A DNA stretch of 20,562 bases. Source: Hypsibius dujardini (taxonomy: Eukaryota; Tardigrada; Eutardigrada; Parachela; Hypsibiidae). Shown here piece after piece: positions 1-10,900 of this stretch. The DNA lies in contig LRSR01003413.1 of the NCBI GenBank assembly GCA_001579985.1, positions 1 through 20,562 on the forward strand, read 5' to 3'. The stretch's first letter is position 1, and each line of letters begins with the position of its first letter. Made by a program: the position numbers and the translations under genes. Below the pieces are notes generated by a model. The model saw only the letters and a program-made list of their open reading frames with translations. It had not been told where the DNA came from and searched no databases.

Positions 1-3000
1 ATTTTCAAAGTACACTCTGGTGGCTGAACACGGCTCGACAGACCATGGAACTGATTTGAGCGCTATAGCCGCAGCCAATTCACCTAATTCGTCCTTCGTT
101 ACCCGTCAAGCCGTGTTTGAGAATGCCGGACGTCAGGCATTTTACACGCGGGACCTGTCGCGGATTATGATTAACAACGGGCCTGTTCGACGTAATCCAT
201 TCCTTGACGAATTTCGGGAGCGGCGGAATCAGGAGGACATAGAACAACAACTAGAAGCGCCCGTGGCCGTTGGTGGTCAAGCGGAAGTGTCTGGCTCTGG
301 CAGTAATCTTCGTAAATCGGCCTCATCAAAGTCGCAGTCCGACACAGGCAAGGAACAGTTTAGGATGTCTCGCACAGAAAGCAAATGGTGCCTGTTTGTC
401 CACACGTATGTGTCTGTTTGTCTGTCTGTTTGTCTTGTCTGCTAGTCTGGCTGCTAGTCTGTCTGTCTGTCTTGTCTGCTAGTCTGTCTGTTTGTCTGTC
501 TACTAGTCTATCTGTCTGCCTGTTTGTCTGTCAGTCAGAGTCTGTGTCTGTCTATCCGTGAACCTAGGCATCTGCCTCCTGACTGTTTGCCTGTCCGTTC
601 GCCTTCCTGCCTGCATGTCTATCTGGGTGTCTTTTCTGCTAGTAACATAGCAAAACAAGTCGTAACGCCTGCTTCTTTTGCTGGCACATATCTAAATCTT
701 CACTATCCGTTTGATCAGCTGAGAGTTCAGTTCAGTTCACACACATCAGAACCCGAACCACACCCCTGAATATCACTTTTTGGTTGCAGATCAGTCATTT
801 TCAGCCCGCCGACCGCTGTATCGACCAATTTCCAAGGCAGGAGCAGTCGACCAATTACACGCGGATCATCGTCAACCGAGCTCGAAATCAAATTCTGACA
901 CCGGTATGCTAGCTAGAGAGAAACACCCCATGCAGTCTATCTCACTGCCTTGTACCTACTTCGGTCTGTCAATCTGTGGCTGTGACATTTTATCTGAAAT
1001 CTACCGTTTTTCCTTTTTCCGCTTTTCAAAAATTATTGCCATTTGCGTGCGGTCACAGCGGGACTATTCAATTTTGGTTGTAGATAATTCCTTCGCAGCG
1101 CAACCATCACTGTACCCCAGGATCAAGCAGAATCCGACAAGCGGTCGCTCCAGTCAAGAAGCGATCGACATGCTGGACAATCTCCCACCCCTGGAAGGTG
1201 ATGCGGAAGATCTCGCCCGTTACGCTGAGGAGATGGATAACGCGCAGGACGAGGCCGGGGACGGAGACGCGACACGCTATCAAGACGTTGATTTCCCTTC
1301 CACCACCTTTGTCGGCGCTAGTGGCGGAGCAGCCTCCAAGTGTCCTGTCTCCAGCGTTGGAAGTTTCTTGTCGGTGGAAAACTGCCACATAAAACCTTTT
1401 GGGATTCCGGAAACTCAGCTGACCGATGAAGAGAACAACAACGTCGTCGAAGCCGTGCACGAAATGTCAGACGCTTCACTGGCTCTCTTCGATCAATTTC
1501 GTGTTGCGTATTTGGAGATTTGCACAATTGCAGTAAATGAAGGTTGCCAAGTTTTAATTACTCCTGGCGACACGATTCCGGATCTCCTCGACATCTTAGC
1601 CAACCGACTCTGGCAGTCCACTAATCCTTACGTCTTACGAGATGTTCGGTATGCTTTGACTCTGATCGATGCTCTCCACCGTTCGGTGGAAGCACCGGGA
1701 TTCGCCCGAGTAGACCGGCCGGAAGCTGGACGAGCTTTTGTCAAATGGGTCGTCAACATTCTGCCTGAACTGCGTCGTGTCCAGACACCTCATGCAAATG
1801 GAGCCGATCTGTCACAGTCGGATTGGGACGATATCCATGCGCAGGTGTTTGATCTGCTGACGCTGGGCAAATTGCATGAGGCCGCCGAATTTGCCATGGA
1901 CCAGAATGCCACTGATCTCGGCGAACTCATTACCTCGATTGCCAATCCGCCTGTGTCACCCGAAATGGACGCCAAGCTACACGCGGTTCTTACTGCGAAC
2001 TTGAATACGGGAACGGACATTGTGACGAAGATTTTGCTGCTGTTGACGGGGATGATATGCGACCGTTTCATCAGCGCTTGTGATGGTCTTGACTGGCTGT
2101 CATGCCTCGGATTATATGCTGTGTTTGCCGTTAACTCAGATTCGGATCCAAGTACGTTATTGATCTCCAGAGATTAGTTTCGGTCTGTAGCGAGAAATTC
2201 CGACGCCTATGTGACTGATACCTACTTGTCGCTCTGGCTGTTTTCCTAACTCTCTCTGCCTGCCTATCTGCCTGTCTTGTCTGTCTGCATGTCTCTCTCT
2301 CTCCTATACGTCGATCTGTCTTGTCTGTCTGCCTGTCTTGTTTGTCTGTATGTCTCTCTCTCTTATACGTCCATCTGTCTAGATGCCTACTTTTTTTAAG
2401 CTATTTGGATACAAATTAATCTGTCTGGCTGTCTAACGATTCTGTCGTACTTGATTTGGTTGCAGCCGTCTCGGCTATCATTGACATTTACGAAGACGCC
2501 GAAGCTACCGATTCCGGCTGGATCGGACCCACCTCCTCTAACAGCAGACAAGTGCCTCTCAGCCGACCACCTGTTCTTCTGTATGACATCGCCAACCTCT
2601 TCCTCGGCCGGATCGACCTCGAACCGCTGCTCCAGAAACTCGATCCGTACAAGGTGAAATTTTTAATTCAGCGAACGTCAAAATCGTTTTTTAATTCGGC
2701 GAAGCGAGGAAAGCAGGGGGTTCACGTGTTCGCCAAATGGCAACGAAAAGTACTAGTTCTCAGTTGATTGATCTATTCGAGCAACCAAGACAGTCATTAC
2801 ATTTTCAATTAGGTCAGAAAAATGTTAAGGAAAAGGTATTTTTTTCTTTGTTCCAACATTTAAAAATTTAAATTACCTTTCGATGGCGTCATGTAGGCTT
2901 TTACAGACAAAAAATAAGATAAAGTATAGCTTTTTTCGTGCAAGAGAAGTATTTCATCATCGAAAGGGCTTGGTTGTAGTTTTTTTTCACTCGTGTACCA

Positions 3001-4078
3001 ACACGCGAGTGGCTCCCTCTAGCATCTCGATCCCGGCCATTTTACTGCAGAGTTTCTCCTTGGTTTTTCCAAACAACCAACACTCATCAGAACTCTACAA
3101 CGGGATTATTGCTTTGCTTTCTACGCCATCTAATTGGCAAAATTTTCTTTAACGTTGTCAAAGCTTTAGATTATGTGGAAGATCGCAGCTTTTCATGTAG
3201 CAAGAAGCGGAAAATGTTCGCCGAATTAAAAAATATTTTAAATTTAATACCGATTTTGCTCGTTTCGCCGAATTAAAAATTTCATCTTTTACTAGTTTGA
3301 TGTGAGCTTTCAATGGCTCCTCCTGGTAACGCTGAAGTCGATGGGTTATTTCGTCCGGGAATCTCTTTTCGAATCAACCACTCAAGCGCTAGCCATCTCA
3401 TTGAAGAGTGGTCGGAACTGGGAATCGGCGGTCGCAGTGCTACTCCACGGTCAGCCATCCGCGCAACGCGACGAGATGATCAAAGGGGTCGTGGTTTCCG
3501 GAATTTCTAACCTGGAGATGGGTTGCAGTACAGCTGCGGTGGAGGATTTCGTTGTGCGGAAGTTGTCTCTTCCACGAGAATGGGTATTGGAAGGAAAGGC
3601 TGCTCGCGCACTCCGCCACTACGGTTATTGGGAAGCGGCCAAGCTCCTCATTGAGCTGAAGCAATTCCACAAAGCCGGGAAGCTGGTGCTGGAGAAACTT
3701 CTGCCCGACATTGAGCAGTCTGGCAGTTCAGACGCCTATCGCGACTTGTTCGTCTTGGGCGATGCCCTAGCGGGAGCGTCGGAGTTGCCGGAGATGGAAT
3801 TTTATCGGCCGTTTCTTCCGTTGCTGATGATGCTGAAAACTTACGGCCGACTCCAAGAAGGTGACAACATGGCGGAGGTGTTGCTAGAGCAGCTGGAGAA
3901 AGATCTGACTGCGGTTAAGACGACGGTGATGACTGAGATGACCGTCACTCCCGTAATGCGGAACCTTACGGAGATGGTGGATAATTTTCTGAAGGACCGC
4001 CGGACTCGTCTCGCTCATGCTAATCAGGCGCCCGGGCGATCTTTCTTGGGGCAAGTTTTTAAGCTGTTTGGAAAATAA
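1..4078 (+). CDS. NUP98: NUP98-NUP96 precursor, 3' part covering NUP96 (partial at 5' end)
   Basis: Scaffold nucleoporin of the Y (NUP107-160) complex, made as a NUP98-NUP96 precursor that cleaves itself. Exons by phase matching: 1-347, 790-903, 1084-2151, 2466-2653, 3296-4078. From base 2 this gives 832 residues in frame, starting F-S-K-Y-T-L, like the known cleavage site HF|SKY; so this is almost exactly the NUP96 product. Residues about 1-190 are a Ser- and acid-rich, probably disordered linker. The rest is the helical ACE1 scaffold. Matches to animal NUP96 that I recognise are DWLSCLGLY (end of exon 3), the segment across exons 4 and 5, WESAVAVLLHG, and LPREWVLEGKAARA in exon 5. Intron 1 uses a GC donor (348-349). 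The TAA at 4076-4078 lies inside AATAAA. The NUP98 FG and autoprotease part lies upstream of the window. Family identity is firm; the exon 1/2 boundaries are less sure. Confidence 0.88.
411..560 (+). repeat. TGTC/TCTG tetranucleotide array in NUP96 intron 1
   Basis: Degenerate GTCTGTCT tract inside intron 1 (348-789), with a recurring higher-order phrase around CTGCTAGTCTG. It is pyrimidine-rich on the sense strand. The Cys-Leu-Ser-Val reading frames here are translations of the repeat and are not coding. Confidence 0.85.
2250..2382 (+). repeat. TGTC-rich tract with a tandem ~61-bp unit in NUP96 intron 3
   Basis: Intron 3 (2152-2465) holds two diverged direct copies of a unit starting CCTGTCTTGT, at about 2271-2321 and 2332-2380. 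Each carries CT-dinucleotide runs and a TATACGTC core. This is a short tandem duplication within a wider TGTC/CT-rich tract. Confidence 0.8.
2656..3283. mobile_element. Inverted-repeat element nearly coextensive with NUP96 intron 4
   Basis: The intron spans 2654-3295. Its left end (2656-2686) and right end (3251-3283) are inverted copies of GAAATTTTTAATTCRGCGAA plus about 12 more bases, differing by one substitution and a small indel cluster. A second, perfect 17-bp inverted pair lies just inside (2687-2703 with 3217-3233). The left arm begins 2 nt after the exon border, so the donor GT abuts the repeat; the right arm ends 12 nt before the acceptor AG. The interior has no recognisable transposase. 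It looks like a non-autonomous DNA transposon that makes up the intron. No clear target-site duplication was found. Confidence 0.72.
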
Positions 4079-4079
4079 A
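4074..4079 (+). terminator. AATAAA poly(A) signal overlapping the NUP96 stop codon
   Basis: The last codons read GGA AAA TAA AG, so the canonical AATAAA hexamer contains the whole TAA stop. This implies a 3'UTR of only a few tens of bases. A T-rich stretch follows at 4090-4125. Confidence 0.7.
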
Positions 4080-4913
4080 GAGTGCTTTGTGATCTTTTTT
4101 GCTATCATTGTGTTTTAGCTCTTTCAGTTCCAGGACATAATTTGTTGCTTTTGCCCTTTTCTGGCTGTCTAAAATTTGGATTCCACTAGAGTACTGGTGC
4201 ATACAAAGGTGGCAGAAACCTTGCGCTAACCGAGTTAAGCTATTACATTCGTTCGTCGCTGGCTGTTGTACACACCTCCGAGTTAAAGTGCTTGATTCGG
4301 TCGGCGCAAGGTTTTTGCCACGTGTGTACGACTATTTGCACCACACCGTATGACTTACCCTTTCCACACTTTGTTAATGCACACTTTACTACACCACTAG
4401 AGTAAGGAATTGAAAATAAGTTTCGAGAGGTTGACCAAATTTACGGCAAGAAAAACACCGATCATATTCAGTGGCAGAAATCAAAACGACTTGATGTGGT
4501 TACTTGTCCGTAAGCGCAGTACAAACTTGAGATTAATGGCGCGGCCAAGGCGGCAAATGATCGCTGGCCGTATCATTCTTACACAAGCGTGATGTCCTTG
4601 TGTAGTTACCTTAATTGCGCATCATCCGTCTCTCACTTTCCTCCCACTTACGGTTTTGGCCCTCTGTAGCGGAATGTATGGAATGGAAGCACTAAGAAAG
4701 CCATTTTTCTGGATTTACTTATAAACCTCCTTGTAAAGACGCAAAAACAACGGCCCAACCGAAAAATTGCTACAAAAGACAAAGATACAGCTGCCGGAAC
4801 GCACGACTTCCACATCGTAAAGCCTTATCGACCGGATGGACACTATTAGTGAAATAAATATTTCAGGGAGACTCGTCGCGACGGGAGCCTCACACAAATC
4901 GACGATTGTTTCT
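4079..4913. other. Convergent intergenic region, NUP96 / IleRS
   Basis: The two genes end facing each other, 835 bp apart. Apart from the short 3' ends and the MITE-like copy at about 4200-4329, I see no conserved gene. The small open frames at 4410-4592 and 4715-4921 show no recognisable protein. Confidence 0.6.
4200..4329 (+). mobile_element. MITE-like inverted-repeat element, copy A
   Basis: Inverted arms 4209-4240 and 4290-4321 share the core CCTTGCGCTAACCGAGTTAAGC, followed on the outside by GTGGCA(A)AAA and a TACACAC-like end. The element is about 130 bp with no coding capacity. It is the same family and orientation as the copy at 10383-10507 and is inverted relative to the copy at about 6843-6957. 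Confidence 0.82.
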
Positions 4914-4918
4914 TTATT
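4913..4918 (-). terminator. AATAAA poly(A) signal overlapping the IleRS stop codon
   Basis: On the minus strand the end reads AGT GAA TAA AGA, so the TAA stop lies within AATAAA, as in the convergent NUP96 gene. Confidence 0.7.
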
Positions 4919-7900
4919 CACTCAACAGAAGGGATTTCAATCGATTGTCCACGTAGGTCGGCCCGGCAACGATGCTCAGATGGAGATTGGCTTCCTTCAG
5001 GCTCTGCACCTCTCCCACCAGAACGTCCGCACCGGCCGGCAGTGGGTACGCAGCAAAGGGCTTCTTAATGGCATTCCCCACGTAGTCGATAAACTTCTGC
5101 ACCACCACGCTCAGTTCCGAGTCGGCCGGAGTGACCTCAAAGAACACCTTGATGTCATCGGTTGGGACGAGGCCAGCCTTCTTCCGCAGCCGCTGAACAC
5201 GGTTGCACACCTCCCTGGCAGTGCCTTCGTCCAGGAGAGCCTGATTCTGGGATACGTTTAGCAGCACCAACACCTACAAGGTACAAACAGAATCGTATTA
5301 AGATATAACGGCGCATCTTAGCGTGCGCTACAGGGTGCGGACACTGGCAGCGACCAACGTACGTCATTATCCGACGCAGCCTCGTATTCGCCGGCACTGT
5401 CGCCGGATGCGGGGCTGGCGAAAGTGTAGATCAACTTCAAATCAGTGCCTTCGAGGCGCGTGCCGTTCAGGTCAAGGAAGCCTTCTTCCTGGTACTTCCG
5501 CAGCGCATCGTCAGACAAATTCTGAAAGAATATTGCTAATGCTCAATTAGGCTTAATAACAGGAAAACTAACAGAAAAAAATGTTGAAATGCAGCTAGAC
5601 ACAAAAAGAAGGTAAATCATAATATAATCATACAACTTGCTGGGCAAATGCCAGGCAACAAGTAGACAAGCAGCAGGCAGGCAGGCAGAAAGTAAAACAG
5701 ACAGACAAACAAACAGACAGACAAACAGACAGACAGACAAACAGGCAGACATATATTGAATTACCTTGATAGCCTCACAGATGCTCTTGTACGTTCCCTT
5801 GAGCCTCACACCCAGGGTCTTGTGGTCCGGCTCAGCCCGCACACGCACACCGTACTTCTCTTTATCCGTCGTCGTCATCATAGTTTGCACATTCAGTTCT
5901 TCCTGCACGTAGAATTCTAGCGAGCGGATGTCCTCCAGGAATGACTCATCCCGGTGGATGATGACAACTTCAGCCAACGGAGACTACAAATAAACTTCCA
6001 TCAACACAACACAAAAGTGATTACACGTCAAAAGTCAAGACCAGCTGTGTGTGCATGTGTGCAGTAACACATTAAGATTTCTGATATCGAACCTTGATTG
6101 GCAGAGTCCGGCGCTCCCGAGCCTGTCGACCAAGCTCCACCACTGTCTGCATTCTCGCCACTGCTCGCTCAATGTTGACATCCACCAGATCGAACCTAGA
6201 AGCAAAGAAACCGTAACTTTAAATGTGTTTAAAAGATTATGCCTTCTTTTAGTGGCATACCGGGGATCCGGGAACATCAGGTAATGAACACTTTGATCAG
6301 CCCTCGGTTCCGTCGAATCAGACTTGTTGATATCCTTCAAGTTCTGATACAGCAGCTCCGCCAAGAAGGGCGTGAAAGGTGCCTTCACAAAAGCAAATTA
6401 ACACTTGTAATCTAGACACGTTAGATACTGCTAATCGCACTTTTACTGCTGATCGCTTGGAATATCGAAACAGTTCAAAAGAATAGACCTACCATCATGC
6501 GGACCATCGAGAAAAGGACCGTGAAGAGTGTTTCCAGAGCCTTTCGGCAGTCTTCAATTCCTCCACTGCCTCGCAGGCGTTTCCGATTGGATCGCACGTA
6601 CCAGTTCGTGAGGAGATCAACGAACTTGATCAAGCGGGGAACGACGGTGTAGAGTCGATAGGCTGCAATCGAAAACGGCAGACACACTATTTGGCCTGTC
6701 CTGAGATTCGAACGGTCACATGAGTTTATTTCTATCGAGCTGTTTGCTCGAAGCCGGCCGTTGCTAGCTTGGATTTTGAGACAGTAAAGTAGAAACGACA
6801 CTGTGACGTCGTTCAAATCTCAGGAATACACTGTACGAATATATACACACCTTGCACTCACCGAATTAAGCACCTTAACTCGACGTCTGTGTACAACAGC
6901 CACGCATCGAGGGTAATGGCTTAACTCGGTTAGCGCAAGGTTTTTGCCACATGTGTACAACAGCCAAGTTGACTACAAAGTATTACCTTGCATTTCGTCC
7001 TTCACAAACTGCAGCAAGGATTGTGTGAAGGACAAGATCCACCGGTCCATGATGTTGTCCGTGGGCAGCTGTGTCTTTTCGCTGAAGATGAATTGTGTAC
7101 TGTTCTCCTACACAAAAGCACCAACTGATAAGTAAAGCAATTTCCAGAGACATAATTTGCCAGTTAGTACGAGCGACACACCTTCTCAAAAAGCTCCTTC
7201 TGCTGCGCAAAAAACCGGTATGCATTGTACCACGGCAGGAAGACATCCTTCAAGACGTCCCGCACACCGGCTTCCTTGAAGCGCAAATTCTCCGCTCGAA
7301 CCACCGGCGAATTTATGAGGTACAACCTGTAACCGCAAGGAATTTTAGCCGTCGGACAGACAGACAGAACGTAAGACAGACAGAACGTAAGACAGACAGA
7401 CAGAAAGACAAACAGACAGACCGACAGACAGACAGAGAGTCAGACAGACATCGAATTACCTTAATAGCCTCACAGATACTCTTATACAATGCACGGAAAA
7501 TACAATGCACAGCAGCACAATTCATCCGTTACCTACCGCAGGGCATCGGCACCGTACTTGTCCACGACTTCCATTGGGTCCGGGTAGTTCTTCTTACTCT
7601 TGCTCATCTTTTGACCATCACTGCAAAGGAAGCCGAACATGAGTAGAGCTCTAACTCACCCATCCAAATCTTGTAGTACTACTTACTCCGCCAAGACGAG
7701 ACCGTTGACGATGACGTTCTTCGACGGCGGCTTGTTGAAGAGCGCCGTCGACAGCACCAACAGCGTGTAGAACCATCCTCTCGTCTGGTCAATGCCTTCG
7801 GCAATGAAGTCCGCCGGGAACTTGTCCTCAAATTCCTTCTGATTCTCAAAGGGATAATGCGACTGCAAAAGGGGAAACCGTTCGATCGCATTCAGACATT

Positions 7901-10900
7901 CCGTATCCGTCTAACAGGTCGCCTTCCAAACGCTTTGATTTTAGTGGTCAATGTTCTTTAAAAATACTGTCTTGGAACTTAAATTAGATAAACAATCAAA
8001 AATATTATTTTAAACCTCAATTTCGATTTTTTGCTATATCAAATAAATAAATGCACCTTTCGATTTAAAATCAAAATCCTCTTCGCAATCAGTTAAAATA
8101 TCTATATTAAATATATTATATCTATATTATCTTTTAAATATATTTTGCCAAGCCAAATTCAACTACAATATACGGTGAAGCAAATCAGATTCTCACCGAA
8201 GCGTATGGCATGCTGCCGCTTTCAAACCAGCAGTCAAAAACTTCCGGAATACGCTTCAGCATGCCCTTTCCTTTCTGCGAGGGTATCTCCAGCTTGTCCA
8301 CTGTCTCCCGATGCAGATCGGTGACCCGGGTGCCGGTCAGCGTCGCCAGCTCTTCAATCGATCCCACACACACCATCTCCTCCCCGTCGTCGCTGATCCA
8401 CAGAGGGATGGGAGTTCCCCAGTAGCGACTGCGGGAGATGGGCCAGTCGCGTGCCTCCTTCAGCCAGTTGCCGAAGCGCTTCTCCTTTACAAAGTCCGGA
8501 ACCCACCGGGTCTGCTGGTTGTTCTCCAGCAGTCGGTCAATCATCGGCTCCACCCGGACGAACCAGCTCGGCACGGCCTTGTAGATCAGCGGCGTCTCCG
8601 ACCGGTAGCAGAACGGATAGCTGTGCTTGGTCTGGCTGGCGTGGACGAGGCGTCCGTGCTCCTTCAGGTACTTGTTAATGGCTTTATCGGCATCCTTGAC
8701 GTACTGTCCCTTGAAATCGGATACCTCATCGGTGAAGCATCCGGTGGCATCGACCGGACACACCAGCGGAGAGTCACGCTGCATGATGCCATGGGCCAGG
8801 CAAACACGGAAATCGTCCTGGAAAAACAGGTGAATTTAAACAAAAACGGGCCAAGAAAAAGGTTTCAGGGACCGAAAATCACCTCTCCAAAGTATGGGGC
8901 TTGATGGACAACCCCGGTGCCGCTCTCCTCCGTGACGTACTTGTCTACGCACACACGGAAGGGCTTGAGGTCGGCTCGCTTGGTAAAGTACTCAAACAGC
9001 GGTGTGTACTGCTTGTTCTTCAGTTCCGCTCCCAGGAACGTGGAGATGATCTCAAAATCGGCAGGCTTCTTGAACAGCGCCTCAGTCCGAGCTTCCATCA
9101 TGATGTAGACTTTCTTAGTAGCCACATCTGAGGAGGAAGAGCCAAATTGCCGTTACGAGAGATTCTAAATTGCCAGTTGCCAGTTACGCACCTCGGACTT
9201 TCACGTATTTCTTTTCGGGATTCACACACAGCGCCAAATTGCTGGGCAAGGTCCAAGGGGTGGTTGTCCATGCAATCAGCGACACATCCGGATCCTCCAC
9301 CAACGGAAAGCTGATGATGACTGCAACGAGGGGCGAAATGACGTTTCAAATGAATAAAGTATTTTCAATTCTCAGAAGCAACCTACATGTGCCATCAATC
9401 AATCAATCAATCGCACGAACACAATCACAGCGAGCTAATCCAAAGCCCTTGGTATGGGGCAGTACGATCTGTAGTCCTTGAATCGAGACTCACCGGCAGG
9501 ATCATTGACCTCCTTGTAATTCAGCCCTGCCTCAAAGTTAGACAGAGTCGTGTGGAGTCCGGTGGAGAAGTGCATCACTTTGAACCCCTTGTAGACTAAG
9601 CCTTTCTTGAAAAGCTCCTGGAAGACCCACCACACCGACTCCATGAAGGAAGGATACAGTGTCTTGTAGTCATTCTTGAAGTCGATCCACCGCCCCATGC
9701 GCGAGATGATGGTCTGTAAGACAACCGCCCATACATTACCATGAACCGTAAACAAGCAAATTGCTACTCTTATCTCATAATCCGCTACCACAAAATTGTC
9801 ATCATCAATCCTTGTGATTCTGCTTTCCTTGATTGCTTGATTGCATCGCTCAATCGATCAGTTACAATTTCATTTGAAAGATTAATTGATCGACTTCAGT
9901 TAAAACATCAGATAACGGCACTTCCGTATTGCTTGTAGCCAAACAAGAACTGGGGCAGGAAACGTAATAATGAATGCTATCTGTACCTCCCAATCGCCGG
10001 CGTAACGCATCACGATCTTACGGCATTCGTTGTTGTAGTTTTCAATGCCGAGCTTGGCCACGTCGCCGGGGCCCTTGATGCCGAGTGCCTTGTCAATCTC
10101 ATACTCCACCGGCAGGCCGTGGCAGTCCCATCCGAAGCGTCGCTCCACATGGAAGCCGGATTGGTGGGCGAACCGCGTGACAATGTCCTTGATGGTGCCG
10201 GCAAGGATATGTCCGTAGTGGGGCAAACCGGTCGCGAAGGGAGGCCCATCGTAGAAGGTATACCTGAGCAGGAGGAAATGGTTTTATCTACTTTAAAATA
10301 CCCAAATTCCGGCGGTTTATCATATTCACATTTTTTGTTTAAATTTTAATTCGAAAAGTTGATCCACACATACTGAGCATAATACACACGTGGCAAATAA
10401 CTTGCACTAACCGAGTTAAGCCATTAGACTCGTTGCATGGCTGTGGTACACGGTCGTCGAGTTGAAGTGCTTAATTCGGTCAGTGCAAGGTTTTTGTCAC
10501 GTGTGTCTGCGATATAAATGCACTGATGCTTTCATTAATTAACAAAGAATTGAAATACCCAAAATTGGACGTTTAATTTTAATTTTAATTCTGATAAAAA
10601 TTCACAATTACGGTTTACCATTACAAAATGAAATAAAATAAAAATACATTCTAGATTTAATATTTTGGATTAACATTTATTTTATGATTGTAAACAACAG
10701 CAGACGACCGTATGAAATTAACTTGCAACTTTGCACTTGAAGTGTGCAGCGTTGATGGAAAAAAGGGGGGAAAAACATTCCGCACTCACCGAGGCTTCCC
10801 TTCCGACTGTTTGAGGGAAGTCTGGAAGGCGTTCAGTTCGGTCCACAGTTTGAGGATGTTCTCCTCCTCCTTCGGGAAGTTAATGTTCTCGGGCACGGGT

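Noticed and set aside
411-560. Open frames rich in repeated Cys-Leu-Ser-Val (also at 5672-5750, 7354-7450 and 12293-12369)
   Set aside because: They translate TGTC microsatellites in introns; no conserved protein, and splice sites remove them.
780-2177. A single long 465-codon open frame on the plus strand
   Set aside because: It spans NUP96 exons 2 and 3 plus the intron between them (904-1083) and intron sequence at both ends. The intron happens to stay open; phase-matched splice sites and homology favour the exon model.
2883-3152. 89-codon open frame inside NUP96 intron 4, considered as a transposase fragment
   Set aside because: No DDE/D motif, zinc finger or other recognisable feature; composition is intron-like.
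4836-5261. Plus-strand 141-codon open frame
   Set aside because: Antisense of the last IleRS exon.
8311-8904. Plus-strand 197-codon open frame
   Set aside because: Antisense shadow of IleRS exon 6, which has clear family motifs on the minus strand.
4200-10507. Repeated blocks considered as a CRISPR array
   Set aside because: Only three copies, kilobases apart, each an inverted-repeat element, in an intron-rich animal locus.
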